This document shows positions 26,079 to 33,499 of a stretch of 64,000 nucleotides of DNA, piece after piece. The stretch is taken from assembly GCA_934432885.1 (NCBI GenBank), contig CAKRYY010000011.1:1-64000 (forward strand), read 5' to 3'. This stretch comes from an uncultured Lachnospiraceae bacterium. Lineage in GTDB: Bacteria; Bacillota; Clostridia; Lachnospirales; Lachnospiraceae. Position numbers and translations under genes: made by a program. Positions within the stretch are counted from its first letter, which is position 1. Every line of letters starts with the position of its first letter. The notes under the pieces are model-generated. The model worked only from the letters and a program-made list of their open reading frames with translations, made no database searches and was not told the origin of the DNA.

Positions 26079-28304
26079 TTACTGTGGCTTCAGCATCACA
26101 AACTGCTTCTGCAGGGTATCATAGCCCTTGCGCAGACGTTCAAAATAAGGATAAAATTCCCAGTCCTCCCACTGATATTCCTTAAGCCTTACTTCTTTAT
26201 CGCCCTCCTTACATAAGCCAAGCCAGATACTGTTTATCTTTTGTCCGACAAAAGCCTCCTGCTTCCAGAAATCCCCTTCAATCTCTTTCTGAGAGGGGTC
26301 ACGGAAATTGAGCAAAAGCCAGGGAATCCGAATTTCCATAATATCTCCCTCAAAGCAAAAATCCGCTGTGGAATCATACTGGGGTGAAGCATAATCCGTA
26401 GTGCCAAACGACAGCTTTCCGCCGTTATATTTGCGTATGGGGATTACCTCGCCTCGATCCGGCAGCTTAAGCTCCACTTCAATCAGATATTCTATCGGGC
26501 GAAATACTGTATTGTCCGGCGCTTTCATCTCTGCCGTTCTGCTGACAGTCTTGTCATATTTTTCACAGTCAAATAAATATCTGTCATAATAGCTCTGTAC
26601 AAACAGCTCCGAAGCCTCTTTTCCCTTTAAGGAGAGCACAAAATCCACCGGACGCTCAAAGCCAGTTTTTTCATACGTGCTGCTGCCGGAATGTGGCGTA
26701 ATGTCAAAGGGAATAAGCAGCGCTTCCTTCTCATAATCCGCATTCTTTTTATCAATCATCAGATACAGATACGCACAGTCATATTTTACAGAAAGAGATG
26801 CATCCTTTGTTTTAAGCAGGACATCGCCTCTGGACCACTCTTCCTTCTTACCATCCAGAATAACGGTCTCCTCTCCTTCTCCCGGCACAAAATCCAGGAG
26901 TCCAAAATGCTGCTCGCAGGTCATTGCATCATACCAGTAAGCCCTTCGCTGCGGATTGGAATAATTCTCAGTATTCCATGTCCGCTTAAACCATTCATCC
27001 TGCCATGTAAATACAAGCCCGCCAGCATAGCCGGTATCGTGAATGTCCTGCATCATTGAAGCAAGCATTTCTCCCTGCTCCTGTTCAGAATGTCCGCCCT
27101 GATTAAACTGCGTAATCGGGTTTACGTGGGTAACGCCTCTGGAAACCGGAACGCCAAATTCACCGACCAGAACCGGCATGGTATGCTGCGCCAGCAAATC
27201 CTCCAGATAGGCTTTATAGGGATTCTGCCCGCCATTTTCATCCCTGTATTCTATATATTCTTTCTGTGTATACATAAAATTCGGATAATACGGGTAAATA
27301 TGATAGGTTGCAAACAGACCTGCCGGAAACGCTGACGTCGCCTGCAGATTTTCGCATGTCAAATCCACCTTATCCTCTTTTTCCATCGTCTCGCTGGGGT
27401 GCACCAGTACATCTGCCGTCAGCCAGTTGGAATAGCTGACCGGACGCTGCATGCCATAATGCTCCATCTCATAGGAAACAACATAATCTCCTGTCTGCGC
27501 CCAGAATACCTCAAACGGCTCTACATCTCTCGCACAGATATATTTCCCTTCATAGGAGGTAAGCTCCGGATGCTCTCCGTCCGTCGTTTCCACGAAAGCG
27601 GCATCCGATTCAATTCCCAGAATCCATCCGATCACATAAGGGGAAATATCATATTCATAGATTCCGGATGCACGTCCCGGCTTCTCCTCAATCGTACAGT
27701 TTCCATGAATCAGGTTTACCAAGTCCTCCATATCCTGATACAGATACTGCAAAAGCTCAGAGTCAAACGCATCCGCCGTCTCACTCAGCCTATCCTCGTC
27801 ATACCAGGTTCCCTGAAATAAGTAAAGCGGCTGATCTGCGCTTTGATTATATTCATAAAGCGCTTCATAAAAAGCCGGAGACTGCACAGTATAAACGCGG
27901 ATGCAATTTGCATTCATTTCTCCTATCTCAGAAAACCATCTGGCATATTCCTCACGTGTAATTGCGGTCTCACCCGGATAATACCCCGGCTTCCCCAATC
28001 CAAGATTGACGCCTTTTATATAGAGAGGTGCAAACGCAGTCCCATTATAGGCGCTTAAATAATTTCCCTGCGTTTTGAAATATAAAAAAGCGCCGTCCAA
28101 GGACGCCGGATTTTGTGCGCGGGCATCGGCTTTTGTGACAATTTCCTCATTTTCTGCTTCCAGCGCCGCCTCCCCTGGCGTTCTTTCACTGCCTGCGCCA
28201 AACTGACGCAGCTCCTCCAGTTCTTTTCCATAAGAGCTTTCGCAGCCTGTCAGCACAGCCGCCAGCGCCATCAAAAGCCATACTCTAAAAAATACCTTTT
28301 TCAT
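26079..28304 (-). CDS. Surface lipoprotein with glycosidase-like TIM barrel and C-terminal beta-sandwich
   Basis: Lipoprotein of 741 residues with lipobox AAVLTGC (about 15-21). The middle (about 70-460) reads like a clan GH-A glycoside hydrolase barrel. It starts FAPLYIKGVNLGLGKPGYYP, has WFSEIGEMNANCIRVYTV, a possible acid/base Glu in GWILGIESDAAF, and a possible nucleophile in PVLVGEFGVPVSRG. The C-terminal part (about 485-690) starts VILDGKKEEWSRGDVLLKTK and resembles CBM9/DOMON-like sandwich domains. It may act on extracellular or capsular polysaccharide. The acid/base position lacks the usual Asn-Glu pair, so activity is unproven. It is monocistronic with a promoter 60 nt upstream. Confidence 0.78.
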   Translation of the reverse strand: MKKVFFRVWLLMALAAVLTGCESSYGKELEELRQFGAGSERTPGEAALEAENEEIVTKADARAQNPASLDGAFLYFKTQGNYLSAYNGTAFAPLYIKGVNLGLGKPGYYPGETAITREEYARWFSEIGEMNANCIRVYTVQSPAFYEALYEYNQSADQPLYLFQGTWYDEDRLSETADAFDSELLQYLYQDMEDLVNLIHGNCTIEEKPGRASGIYEYDISPYVIGWILGIESDAAFVETTDGEHPELTSYEGKYICARDVEPFEVFWAQTGDYVVSYEMEHYGMQRPVSYSNWLTADVLVHPSETMEKEDKVDLTCENLQATSAFPAGLFATYHIYPYYPNFMYTQKEYIEYRDENGGQNPYKAYLEDLLAQHTMPVLVGEFGVPVSRGVTHVNPITQFNQGGHSEQEQGEMLASMMQDIHDTGYAGGLVFTWQDEWFKRTWNTENYSNPQRRAYWYDAMTCEQHFGLLDFVPGEGEETVILDGKKEEWSRGDVLLKTKDASLSVKYDCAYLYLMIDKKNADYEKEALLIPFDITPHSGSSTYEKTGFERPVDFVLSLKGKEASELFVQSYYDRYLFDCEKYDKTVSRTAEMKAPDNTVFRPIEYLIEVELKLPDRGEVIPIRKYNGGKLSFGTTDYASPQYDSTADFCFEGDIMEIRIPWLLLNFRDPSQKEIEGDFWKQEAFVGQKINSIWLGLCKEGDKEVRLKEYQWEDWEFYPYFERLRKGYDTLQKQFVMLKPQ

Positions 28305-28370
28305 TTCAGATTTTTACTACTCCTATAATAAAGTTTTATTGGGAACGCTTTGGTTTTATCTGCTTCATTT

Positions 28371-28400
28371 ATTTTAAAAGCTGCGTTTCCCTCTTGTCAA
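28371..28400 (-). promoter_or_regulatory. Promoter of the glycosidase-like lipoprotein gene
   Basis: TTGACA (28395-28400), an 18-nt spacer and TAAAAT (28371-28376) on the minus strand; the start codon is about 65 nt downstream. Confidence 0.65.
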
Positions 28401-28530
28401 GCAACCTGCTGAACACGTTTTTCATGTTCTGTCAACTGCTCTTTTCCATGATTCTTATTATATGTTTTTGTACATTTTGTATAGATATTATTTTTCATTT
28501 TCTCCCGTTTTATATTATTTTACCATATAG

Positions 28531-28572
28531 TTACACTTCGTTCATAGTTTGTTCATAATTGCGTGCTATACT
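28531..28572 (+). promoter_or_regulatory. Pho-box-like direct repeats upstream of an extended -10
   Basis: Three heptamer-like units, TTACAC (28531-28536), TTCATA (28541-28546) and TTCATA (28552-28557), are spaced 10-11 bp apart. They end 9 bp before TGC-TATACT (28564-28572), an extended -10 with no good -35. This is the geometry of PhoB/PhoP-activated promoters. No plus-strand gene follows for 1.7 kb, so its target is unknown. Confidence 0.4.
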
Positions 28573-28578
28573 CTAGTT

Positions 28579-28668
28579 AAATCAAAAAGCAAGACACGTA
28601 ATGTTCTTCATTACACACATAGATAAATTTTTTCATAATAGCCCCGGTGCTCTCTGAGTGTCGGGGCA
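28579..28668 (+). ncRNA. Possible short transcript ending in a hairpin
   Basis: Downstream of the Pho-box-like promoter is a short region with a small hairpin GTAATG/CATTAC (about 28598-28614). It ends in GCCCCG/CGGGGC (28641-28646 and 28662-28667), with no T tract. The longest plus ORF is 18 codons without a convincing SD. A small RNA is the simplest reading. The rest of the 28305-28801 gap is AT-rich and holds the lipoprotein promoter and the hlyIII terminator. Confidence 0.25.
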
Positions 28669-28732
28669 CTCCTCATTTTATGGAGCATATCTATTGCACA
28701 GGGAAGGAGTTGCACGCAAGCTCTCGACATAC

Positions 28733-28753
28733 AAAAAGAGAACTGCATTCTCT
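28733..28753 (-). terminator. Terminator of hemolysin III gene
   Basis: Minus-strand stem AGAGAA/TTCTCT (28748-28753 with 28737-28742), loop of 5, then TTTTTG. It lies about 50 nt after the stop. Confidence 0.75.
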
Positions 28754-28801
28754 GCCGTTCCCTTTTTTGAAAAATCATTCTTACCGTAAATCCTATTTCC
28801 C

Positions 28802-29452
28802 TTACGCCACATAACCATACATAAAGATAAAATGGCAGATGCTTCCGCCAAGCACAAACAGATGGAAAATTTCATGTGAGCCAAAGTTTGCATGCCTTTT
28901 ATTAAACAGCGGCAGCTTCAGCGCATAGACTATGCCGCCAATCGTATAAACAATTCCGCCCGCCAGAAGCCAGCAGAAAGCGCCTGTAGAAAGCACCTCA
29001 TAAAGCTGTCCAAAGACAAGCACGCACACCCAGCCAAGTGCAATATAAATCAGCGAGGAAAACCATTTCGGGCAGTTTATCCAAAGCAGGTTAATTACCA
29101 TGCCCAGCAGGGCAATTCCCCATACCAGCGAAAGCAGAAGCTTTCCGGTCGAGCCGCCCAATACAATCAAGCATACCGGCGTATAGGAGCCTGCAATCAT
29201 AACAAAAATCATCATGTGGTCTATCTTGCGGAAAATCTGTAACGCCTTGGGAGATACATCCGCCGTATGATAAGCGGTGCTTGCGCCATATAAAAGAATC
29301 ATACTCAGCATAAAGATTCCCATTGCAGCAAAGCTCGCGCCGCCCGCCCCAATTCCAGATTTCACAAGCAGCGGCACCGAGGCAAATACCGCCAGCATCA
29401 TTCCAATAAAATGCGTAATCGCACTTCCCGGTTCTCTTATTGTAATTTGCAT
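28802..29452 (-). CDS. Hemolysin III family membrane protein (PAQR type)
   Basis: This 216-residue integral membrane protein has seven predicted helices. The PAQR metal ligands are visible: a His in STAYHTADVSPKAL (about 70), the HMM segment after the second helix, and paired His in GSHEIFHLFVLGGSICHF (about 191-208). The family includes Bacillus YplQ and adiponectin-receptor relatives; the true role in bacteria is unclear despite the name. The upstream ORF extension is ignored because AGGAGG lies 7 nt before ATG 29452. A palindrome just after the promoter suggests repression. Confidence 0.92.
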   Translation of the reverse strand: MQITIREPGSAITHFIGMMLAVFASVPLLVKSGIGAGGASFAAMGIFMLSMILLYGASTAYHTADVSPKALQIFRKIDHMMIFVMIAGSYTPVCLIVLGGSTGKLLLSLVWGIALLGMVINLLWINCPKWFSSLIYIALGWVCVLVFGQLYEVLSTGAFCWLLAGGIVYTIGGIVYALKLPLFNKRHANFGSHEIFHLFVLGGSICHFIFMYGYVA

Positions 29453-29481
29453 TATAATACCTCCTATCTCAAACCATTGCA

Positions 29482-29502
29482 TGTAGTTTCAAAAACTACA
29501 TC
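29482..29502 (-). promoter_or_regulatory. Operator-like palindrome in the hlyIII leader
   Basis: ATGTAGTTT (29482-29490) and AAACTACAT (29494-29502) form a perfect 9-bp inverted repeat with a 3-nt centre. It lies just downstream of the predicted transcription start, where a bound repressor would block transcription. The cognate regulator is not identified. Confidence 0.5.
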
Positions 29503-29514
29503 CTGTGTTTTTAA

Positions 29515-29543
29515 TATTACGTCATATTATATGCGTTGTCAAT
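29515..29543 (-). promoter_or_regulatory. Promoter of hemolysin III gene
   Basis: TTGACA (29538-29543), 17-nt spacer and TAATAT (29515-29520) on the minus strand. Confidence 0.78.
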
Positions 29544-29548
29544 AAGAT

Positions 29549-29818
29549 TTATGAGTCTTCTTCGATTATCTGTATCTCCAAATAGTCAAAGTCTACTGCC
29601 TCAATAAAGCAGTCCTTTGTAAAGCGGGCTTTTGCATGCCGCTTAAATTCCTCCACAACAGAATTCAGCCAGATTGGCTGCCCCAAATCAAACTGACTGC
29701 AGCACTCCTCCAGTGCATGAAAAACCTTATGTGTCCTCGTATCCTCCTCGGGACATTCCACCACCGTATCCTGTAACAGACGATTATCCTTCCATATTTT
29801 GCACCACATCCGAAACAT
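29549..29818 (-). CDS. Small conserved protein of unknown function
   Basis: This 89-residue soluble protein starts MFRMWCKIWKDNRLLQDTVV and is acidic at the C terminus (YLEIQIIEEDS). It has no recognisable domain, membrane helix or cysteine motif. A GGGGAAG Shine-Dalgarno supports ATG 29818 rather than the ATG nine codons upstream. It is followed at once by the hlyIII promoter, so the two are separate units. I associate such proteins with Lachnospiraceae housekeeping regions, but no function is known. Confidence 0.7.
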   Translation of the reverse strand: MFRMWCKIWKDNRLLQDTVVECPEEDTRTHKVFHALEECCSQFDLGQPIWLNSVVEEFKRHAKARFTKDCFIEAVDFDYLEIQIIEEDS

Positions 29819-29946
29819 TTTTCTTCCCCTTTCGTATATTTTCACAAGACATCCTTAATCTTTATAAACTTTTTGTTAATTATGCACATTTTCAAACTGA
29901 TTTATGATATAATGTACTTGATGCAAAGGAAAAACAAGCGGCTGCG

Positions 29947-29971
29947 AAGCAGACATTTGTTTTTCCTGCAT
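29947..29971 (+). repeat. 25-bp direct repeat, copy 1
   Basis: Begins AAGCAGACATTTG and ends CCTGCAT; identical over 25 bp to 30053-30077, 106 bp away. Confidence 0.9.
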
Positions 29972-30052
29972 CAGGAACGAGCAAACTGCCTGCGCAGCAG
30001 GCATCAAAGCGCGTCAGCGCGGGTTTGCGAGTCTTAAACCTAAGCAGACCCA

Positions 30053-30077
30053 AAGCAGACATTTGTTTTTCCTGCAT
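30053..30077 (+). repeat. 25-bp direct repeat, copy 2
   Basis: Identical over 25 bp to 29947-29971; both can pair with the arm at 29921-29937. Confidence 0.9.
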
Positions 30078-30126
30078 AACAGGCATTTTTTATCATCAAA
30101 CAGCATATTATAAATATTAGAACAAA

Positions 30127-30172
30127 GAATCTCGCTTGCGAGATTCTCGCGCCGAGCGCGGTCGCTTGCGAC
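30127..30172. repeat. Cluster of three tandem palindromes
   Basis: GAATCTCGC-TT-GCGAGATTC (30127-30146), CGCGC-CGA-GCGCG (30148-30160) and GTCGC-TT-GCGAC (30161-30172) follow one another with no more than one base between them. The very GC-rich block sits in AT-rich surroundings upstream of the alarmone synthetase. It looks like an extragenic palindromic repeat cluster; no gene is present. Confidence 0.7.
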
Positions 30173-30201
30173 AACCTACATCTCCGCGAGCTGCACATCT
30201 A

Positions 30202-30264
30202 TTTTAACTTTTGGAAATAAAGTTTCCTATAAGTTAAAAACAGCGGGAACAATCTTCTGTTCCC
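30202..30264 (+). promoter_or_regulatory. Two leader hairpins before the alarmone synthetase
   Basis: TTTTAACTT (30202-30210) pairs with AAGTTAAAA (30231-30239), with an inner GGAAA/TTTCC. GGGAACA (30245-30251) pairs with TGTTCCC (30258-30264). Neither is followed by a T tract. They may shape the leader or stabilise the mRNA. Confidence 0.4.
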
Positions 30265-30300
30265 TGCCGATACGATAACATAAATAAACGAGGGACGCAA

Positions 30301-30975
30301 ATGGAATTCAGACCTACTGCAAACAGTGAAATTGACTCCTGGAAAGAGGTCACTTTAATCTACAATTCAGCTTTAAAGGAAATTGGCACGAAGCTGGAAA
30401 TTCTCAATGATGAATTTCAGCATGTACATAGATACAATCCGATTGAGCATATCAAATCCAGACTCAAATCTCCGGAAAGCATTGTACGCAAATTAAAAAG
30501 ACATGGCTACGAGTCTACCATTGAAAATATGGTAAATTATATCAACGACATTGCCGGCATCCGTGTCATCTGCTCCTTTACCTCCGATATTTACAGAATC
30601 GCAGAAATGATTGCAGGGCAAAGCGACATCCATGTCCTCTCAGTAAAGGATTACATCGAGCATCCCAAGCCAAGCGGATACCGCAGCTATCACATGATTG
30701 TTTCTGTACCGATTTTTCTTTCCGACCGGATGGCAGATACCAAGGTGGAAATTCAGATTCGGACAGTTGCCATGGATTTCTGGGCAAGCCTTGAGCACAA
30801 GATTAACTATAAATTCGAAGGAAACGCTCCTGTTTTCATCCAGAATGAGCTGATTGAATGTTCCAAAATCATTTCCGAGCTGGATGAGCGTATGCTTTCC
30901 TTAAATAACGAAGTGCTCCGTTACAATCAGATTGAAACGCCGAAGCCGACTGCTTCAGCAAATGCAGGCAGATAA
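30301..30975 (+). CDS. Small alarmone synthetase ((p)ppGpp synthetase, RelP/RelQ type)
   Basis: A 224-residue single-domain RelA/SpoT synthetase that transfers pyrophosphate from ATP to GDP/GTP. Motifs include NPIEHIKSRLKSPESIVRKL (about 49-68), DIAGIRVICSFTSDI (about 82-96), KPSGYRSYHMIV (about 123-134), and EIQIRTVAMDFWASLEHKIN (about 149-168), which holds the catalytic Glu. No hydrolase, TGS or ACT domain is present, so it is a SAS. RelP or RelQ cannot be decided by eye. A long, structured upstream region suggests complex control. Confidence 0.93.
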   Translation: MEFRPTANSEIDSWKEVTLIYNSALKEIGTKLEILNDEFQHVHRYNPIEHIKSRLKSPESIVRKLKRHGYESTIENMVNYINDIAGIRVICSFTSDIYRIAEMIAGQSDIHVLSVKDYIEHPKPSGYRSYHMIVSVPIFLSDRMADTKVEIQIRTVAMDFWASLEHKINYKFEGNAPVFIQNELIECSKIISELDERMLSLNNEVLRYNQIETPKPTASANAGR

Positions 30976-30997
30976 TGACAGATTTTCCTTTTACAGC

Positions 30998-31051
30998 AAA
31001 AGAGCCATTGCTTCATGGATGATTCCTCATCCATTTTGCAACAGCTCTTTT
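30998..31051. terminator. Bidirectional terminator between alarmone synthetase and galE
   Basis: AAAAGAGC (30998-31005) pairs with GCTCTTTT (31044-31051), with an inner ATGGATGA/TCATCCAT stem. T-rich sequence follows on the plus side and A-rich sequence precedes. Confidence 0.85.
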
Positions 31052-31079
31052 CTTTTTATTTTCTTATTTTTCAAAAATC

Positions 31080-32099
31080 TTAATCGTCATATCCATTCGG
31101 ATTGTTCTTCTGCCATCTCCAGGAATCCTCGCACATTTCACGGATTCCAAACTCCGCTTTCCAGCCCAGTTCCTTTTCCGCTTTGCTTGCATCGGAGTAG
31201 CAGGTTGCAATATCACCTGCACGGCGCGGTTTAATCACGTATGGAATCTTTACACCGGATGCTTCTTCAAAATTCTTTACAATGTCAAGCACACTGTAGC
31301 CTACGCCCGTTCCCAGATTATAAATCTCAATACCCGGATTCTGACGAATCTTTTCAATCGCCTTTACATGTCCTTTGGCAAGGTCAACTACGTGGATGTA
31401 GTCACGCACGCCCGTTCCATCCGGCGTATCATAATCATTTCCAAATACGCCAAGCTCTTTCAGCTTTCCAACCGCTACCTGCGTAATATACGGCATCAGG
31501 TTATTCGGGATTCCGTTAGGATTCTCTCCAATCAGTCCGCTCTTATGTGCGCCAATCGGGTTAAAGTAACGCAGCAGAATAACATTCCACTCTGGGTCTG
31601 CCTTCTGAATATCCGTCAGAATCTGTTCCAGCATCCCCTTTGTCTGTCCATAAGGGTTGGTAATCTCTCCCTTCGGGCACTCTTCTGTAATCGGAATAAA
31701 TGCAGGATTGCCATATACTGTTGCCGAAGAAGAGAAAATCATATTCTTGACGTTATGCTTTCTCATCACATCCAGCAATGTCAATGTTCCCGAAATGTTA
31801 TTGTAATAATATTCCCACGGCTTCTGTACAGACTCACCTACCGCCTTCAGTCCGGCAAAATGGATACAGCAGTCGATTTCCGGTTCCTTTTCAAACATTT
31901 CCTCCAGACCCTGTCTGTCAAGAATGTCAACCTCGTAAAATGTTACCGGCTTGCCTGTGATTTTTTCCACACGCTGCAAAGATTTTTTGCTGGAATTGGA
32001 CAGATTATCTGCAACCACCACATCATAACCAGCTTCCTGCAATTCTACCACCGTATGGCTGCCGATATAGCCGGCGCCGCCTGTTACCAAAATAGACAT
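31080..32099 (-). CDS. galE: UDP-glucose 4-epimerase
   Basis: Interconverts UDP-glucose and UDP-galactose in the Leloir pathway and in surface polysaccharide supply. The 339-residue SDR enzyme has [18 protein letters not shown] (about 3-20), [15 protein letters not shown] (Ser about 123) and the catalytic Tyr-Lys in [10 protein letters not shown] (about 147-154). [18 protein letters not shown] follows. SD AAGGAGGAG precedes the ATG. It lies 131 nt downstream of the pyrophosphorylase gene on the same strand, a sensible metabolic pair. Confidence 0.96.
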   Translation of the reverse strand: MSILVTGGAGYIGSHTVVELQEAGYDVVVADNLSNSSKKSLQRVEKITGKPVTFYEVDILDRQGLEEMFEKEPEIDCCIHFAGLKAVGESVQKPWEYYYNNISGTLTLLDVMRKHNVKNMIFSSSATVYGNPAFIPITEECPKGEITNPYGQTKGMLEQILTDIQKADPEWNVILLRYFNPIGAHKSGLIGENPNGIPNNLMPYITQVAVGKLKELGVFGNDYDTPDGTGVRDYIHVVDLAKGHVKAIEKIRQNPGIEIYNLGTGVGYSVLDIVKNFEEASGVKIPYVIKPRRAGDIATCYSDASKAEKELGWKAEFGIREMCEDSWRWQKNNPNGYDD

Positions 32100-32230
32100 A
32101 GCTCCTCCTTTTCCGGGGAATCAACTTCTCCTGCGGTTTTCTTCTCTTTTCTGTCTTTAGTTTAAATAAATGTATGCGTCCCCGCAAGGCGGGAATGTTG
32201 CGTATAGCTGTCAAAATGTTAAATCGCGTT

Positions 32231-33460
32231 CTACAATTCAATCCCATTCTGCTGTAAAAGTGCTCTTGCGGTATCGACAGAATCCACACCCGTTCTATTT
32301 TTAATCGGTGCAAATTCCTTTTCCCTGACAACCTCATAGGGCAGACAGCTATCCAGCTCATGTATCATATCAAGTACAAGCTGCTCATATTTATAGCCGT
32401 TTGGCTCCTCCGGCTTTATAAGAATACCATTTTCATCCAGATAGGGAATTTTCTTTTCTACAACATGCAGGGGCAGCTGCCTGTCTACGATAGCTTCCAA
32501 ATCCTTTACCCGGAACAGATAGTTCAGGATAACGCCAAAATTATAGGCAGGATTTCCCTTTTCATCCTTCGCCTGCATCAGCTCCTGCGTCAGCTCATAG
32601 TATTCCACAATAGAAGGTCTGCCGTCCTCCAGACACATAACGCCTACCTTTTCATCCGGCGCCGCCTTTCTGACAACCTTGGAGCCAGCCGCCTTTCCCG
32701 TAGCAAGCACCGCACCGACAAAGCAGGGGTCAGCAATACGCTGGAGCACATTGTCTACGGAAAATACATTCAGCCACTCAATGCCCGATTCCTTTAAGTT
32801 CTTTCCAAGCTCACTGCGCTGCAGGGAAACAAACCAGCCGCCGTTTCCATTTGGAGAGGTGGAAATCCGGTTTTTGGCTTCCAGATAGACCTTGCCCTCA
32901 TAATCGGAGGCAGGCGCCATTTCCTGACGGAAGAAAGAAACATGCGCTCTGTCATAGCCAAAATAGTCATGCGCCTCGAAAAATGCCACCGTATCCTCAT
33001 GATTTTTTTCACTTGTCATGACAAAGAAGGGTATCCATGCTCCACACGCCTTAACGACCTCCATCGTATTTTCCATCAGGCGCTGAAAAATATAAACCGG
33101 CTTTGTAAGACCTACATCAAACATTCCCTTTGGATGGTCGGAGCCAAGCCGCGTTCCCATACCGCCTGCCAACAGTACCGCTCCTACCTTGCCTTCCCGC
33201 AATGCAGCCAGACCCATTTCTTCAAACTCAGCCCTTCTTTTTGCAATTTCGTCAGTCTCCATTGCCGAAAGCGGTATAATCACGCCCCGTCCCGCCTTTT
33301 TCTGCTCTTCCTTCTCCTTTGAGGACAACGCAGAAAAATCTGTCGCAGCAATCTGCGCAAGCAGCGCTTCCTTTTCTGCCTCAGAAAGCGTCTCATAATA
33401 TTTCAGAACGTGCGTCTGTCCATATTGTTCCAGTTTCCGGTATGCCTCCTCGTATGTCAT
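32231..33460 (-). CDS. UDPGP-family nucleotidyltransferase (UDP-sugar pyrophosphorylase)
   Basis: This 409-residue enzyme of the eukaryote-like UDPGP/AGX family makes UDP-N-acetylhexosamine or UDP-hexose from UTP and sugar-1-phosphate. The nucleotide-binding loop GAVLLAGGMGTRLGSDHPKG (about 93-112) is clear, with FVMTSEKNHEDT (about 145-156) and NVFSVDNVLQRIADP (about 230-244). It is unlike GalU or GlmU in fold class. Sugar specificity cannot be read from sequence, though AGX-like features and the galE neighbour suggest UDP-HexNAc or UDP-Glc/Gal. Confidence 0.9.
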   Translation of the reverse strand: MTYEEAYRKLEQYGQTHVLKYYETLSEAEKEALLAQIAATDFSALSSKEKEEQKKAGRGVIIPLSAMETDEIAKRRAEFEEMGLAALREGKVGAVLLAGGMGTRLGSDHPKGMFDVGLTKPVYIFQRLMENTMEVVKACGAWIPFFVMTSEKNHEDTVAFFEAHDYFGYDRAHVSFFRQEMAPASDYEGKVYLEAKNRISTSPNGNGGWFVSLQRSELGKNLKESGIEWLNVFSVDNVLQRIADPCFVGAVLATGKAAGSKVVRKAAPDEKVGVMCLEDGRPSIVEYYELTQELMQAKDEKGNPAYNFGVILNYLFRVKDLEAIVDRQLPLHVVEKKIPYLDENGILIKPEEPNGYKYEQLVLDMIHELDSCLPYEVVREKEFAPIKNRTGVDSVDTARALLQQNGIEL

Positions 33461-33499
33461 ATTCCCTTCCCTCTCTTTTCTTTTTCTCTTTTCCCTCTG

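Larger units (their letters stand above)
29905..30092 (+). ncRNA. Candidate structured RNA with two alternative 3' arms
   Basis: An extended -10 (TGA-TATAAT, 29905-29913) precedes a 5' arm ATGCAAAGGAAAAACAA (29921-29937). This can pair with TTGTTTTTCCTGCAT at 29957-29971 or with an identical copy at 30063-30077. Between the copies GCAAAC (29981-29986) pairs with GTTTGC (30023-30028), enclosing two hairpins, one of them GCCTGC-GCA-GCAGGC (29988-30002). After the second copy come a short stem CCTG/CAGG and TTTTTT (30087-30092). The layout fits a riboswitch-like or small RNA element upstream of the alarmone synthetase. A degenerate mobile repeat is the alternative. Confidence 0.38.

Noticed and set aside
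29947-30077. Direct repeats as a CRISPR array
   Set aside because: Only two copies, no further repeats at regular spacing, and no cas genes in the window.
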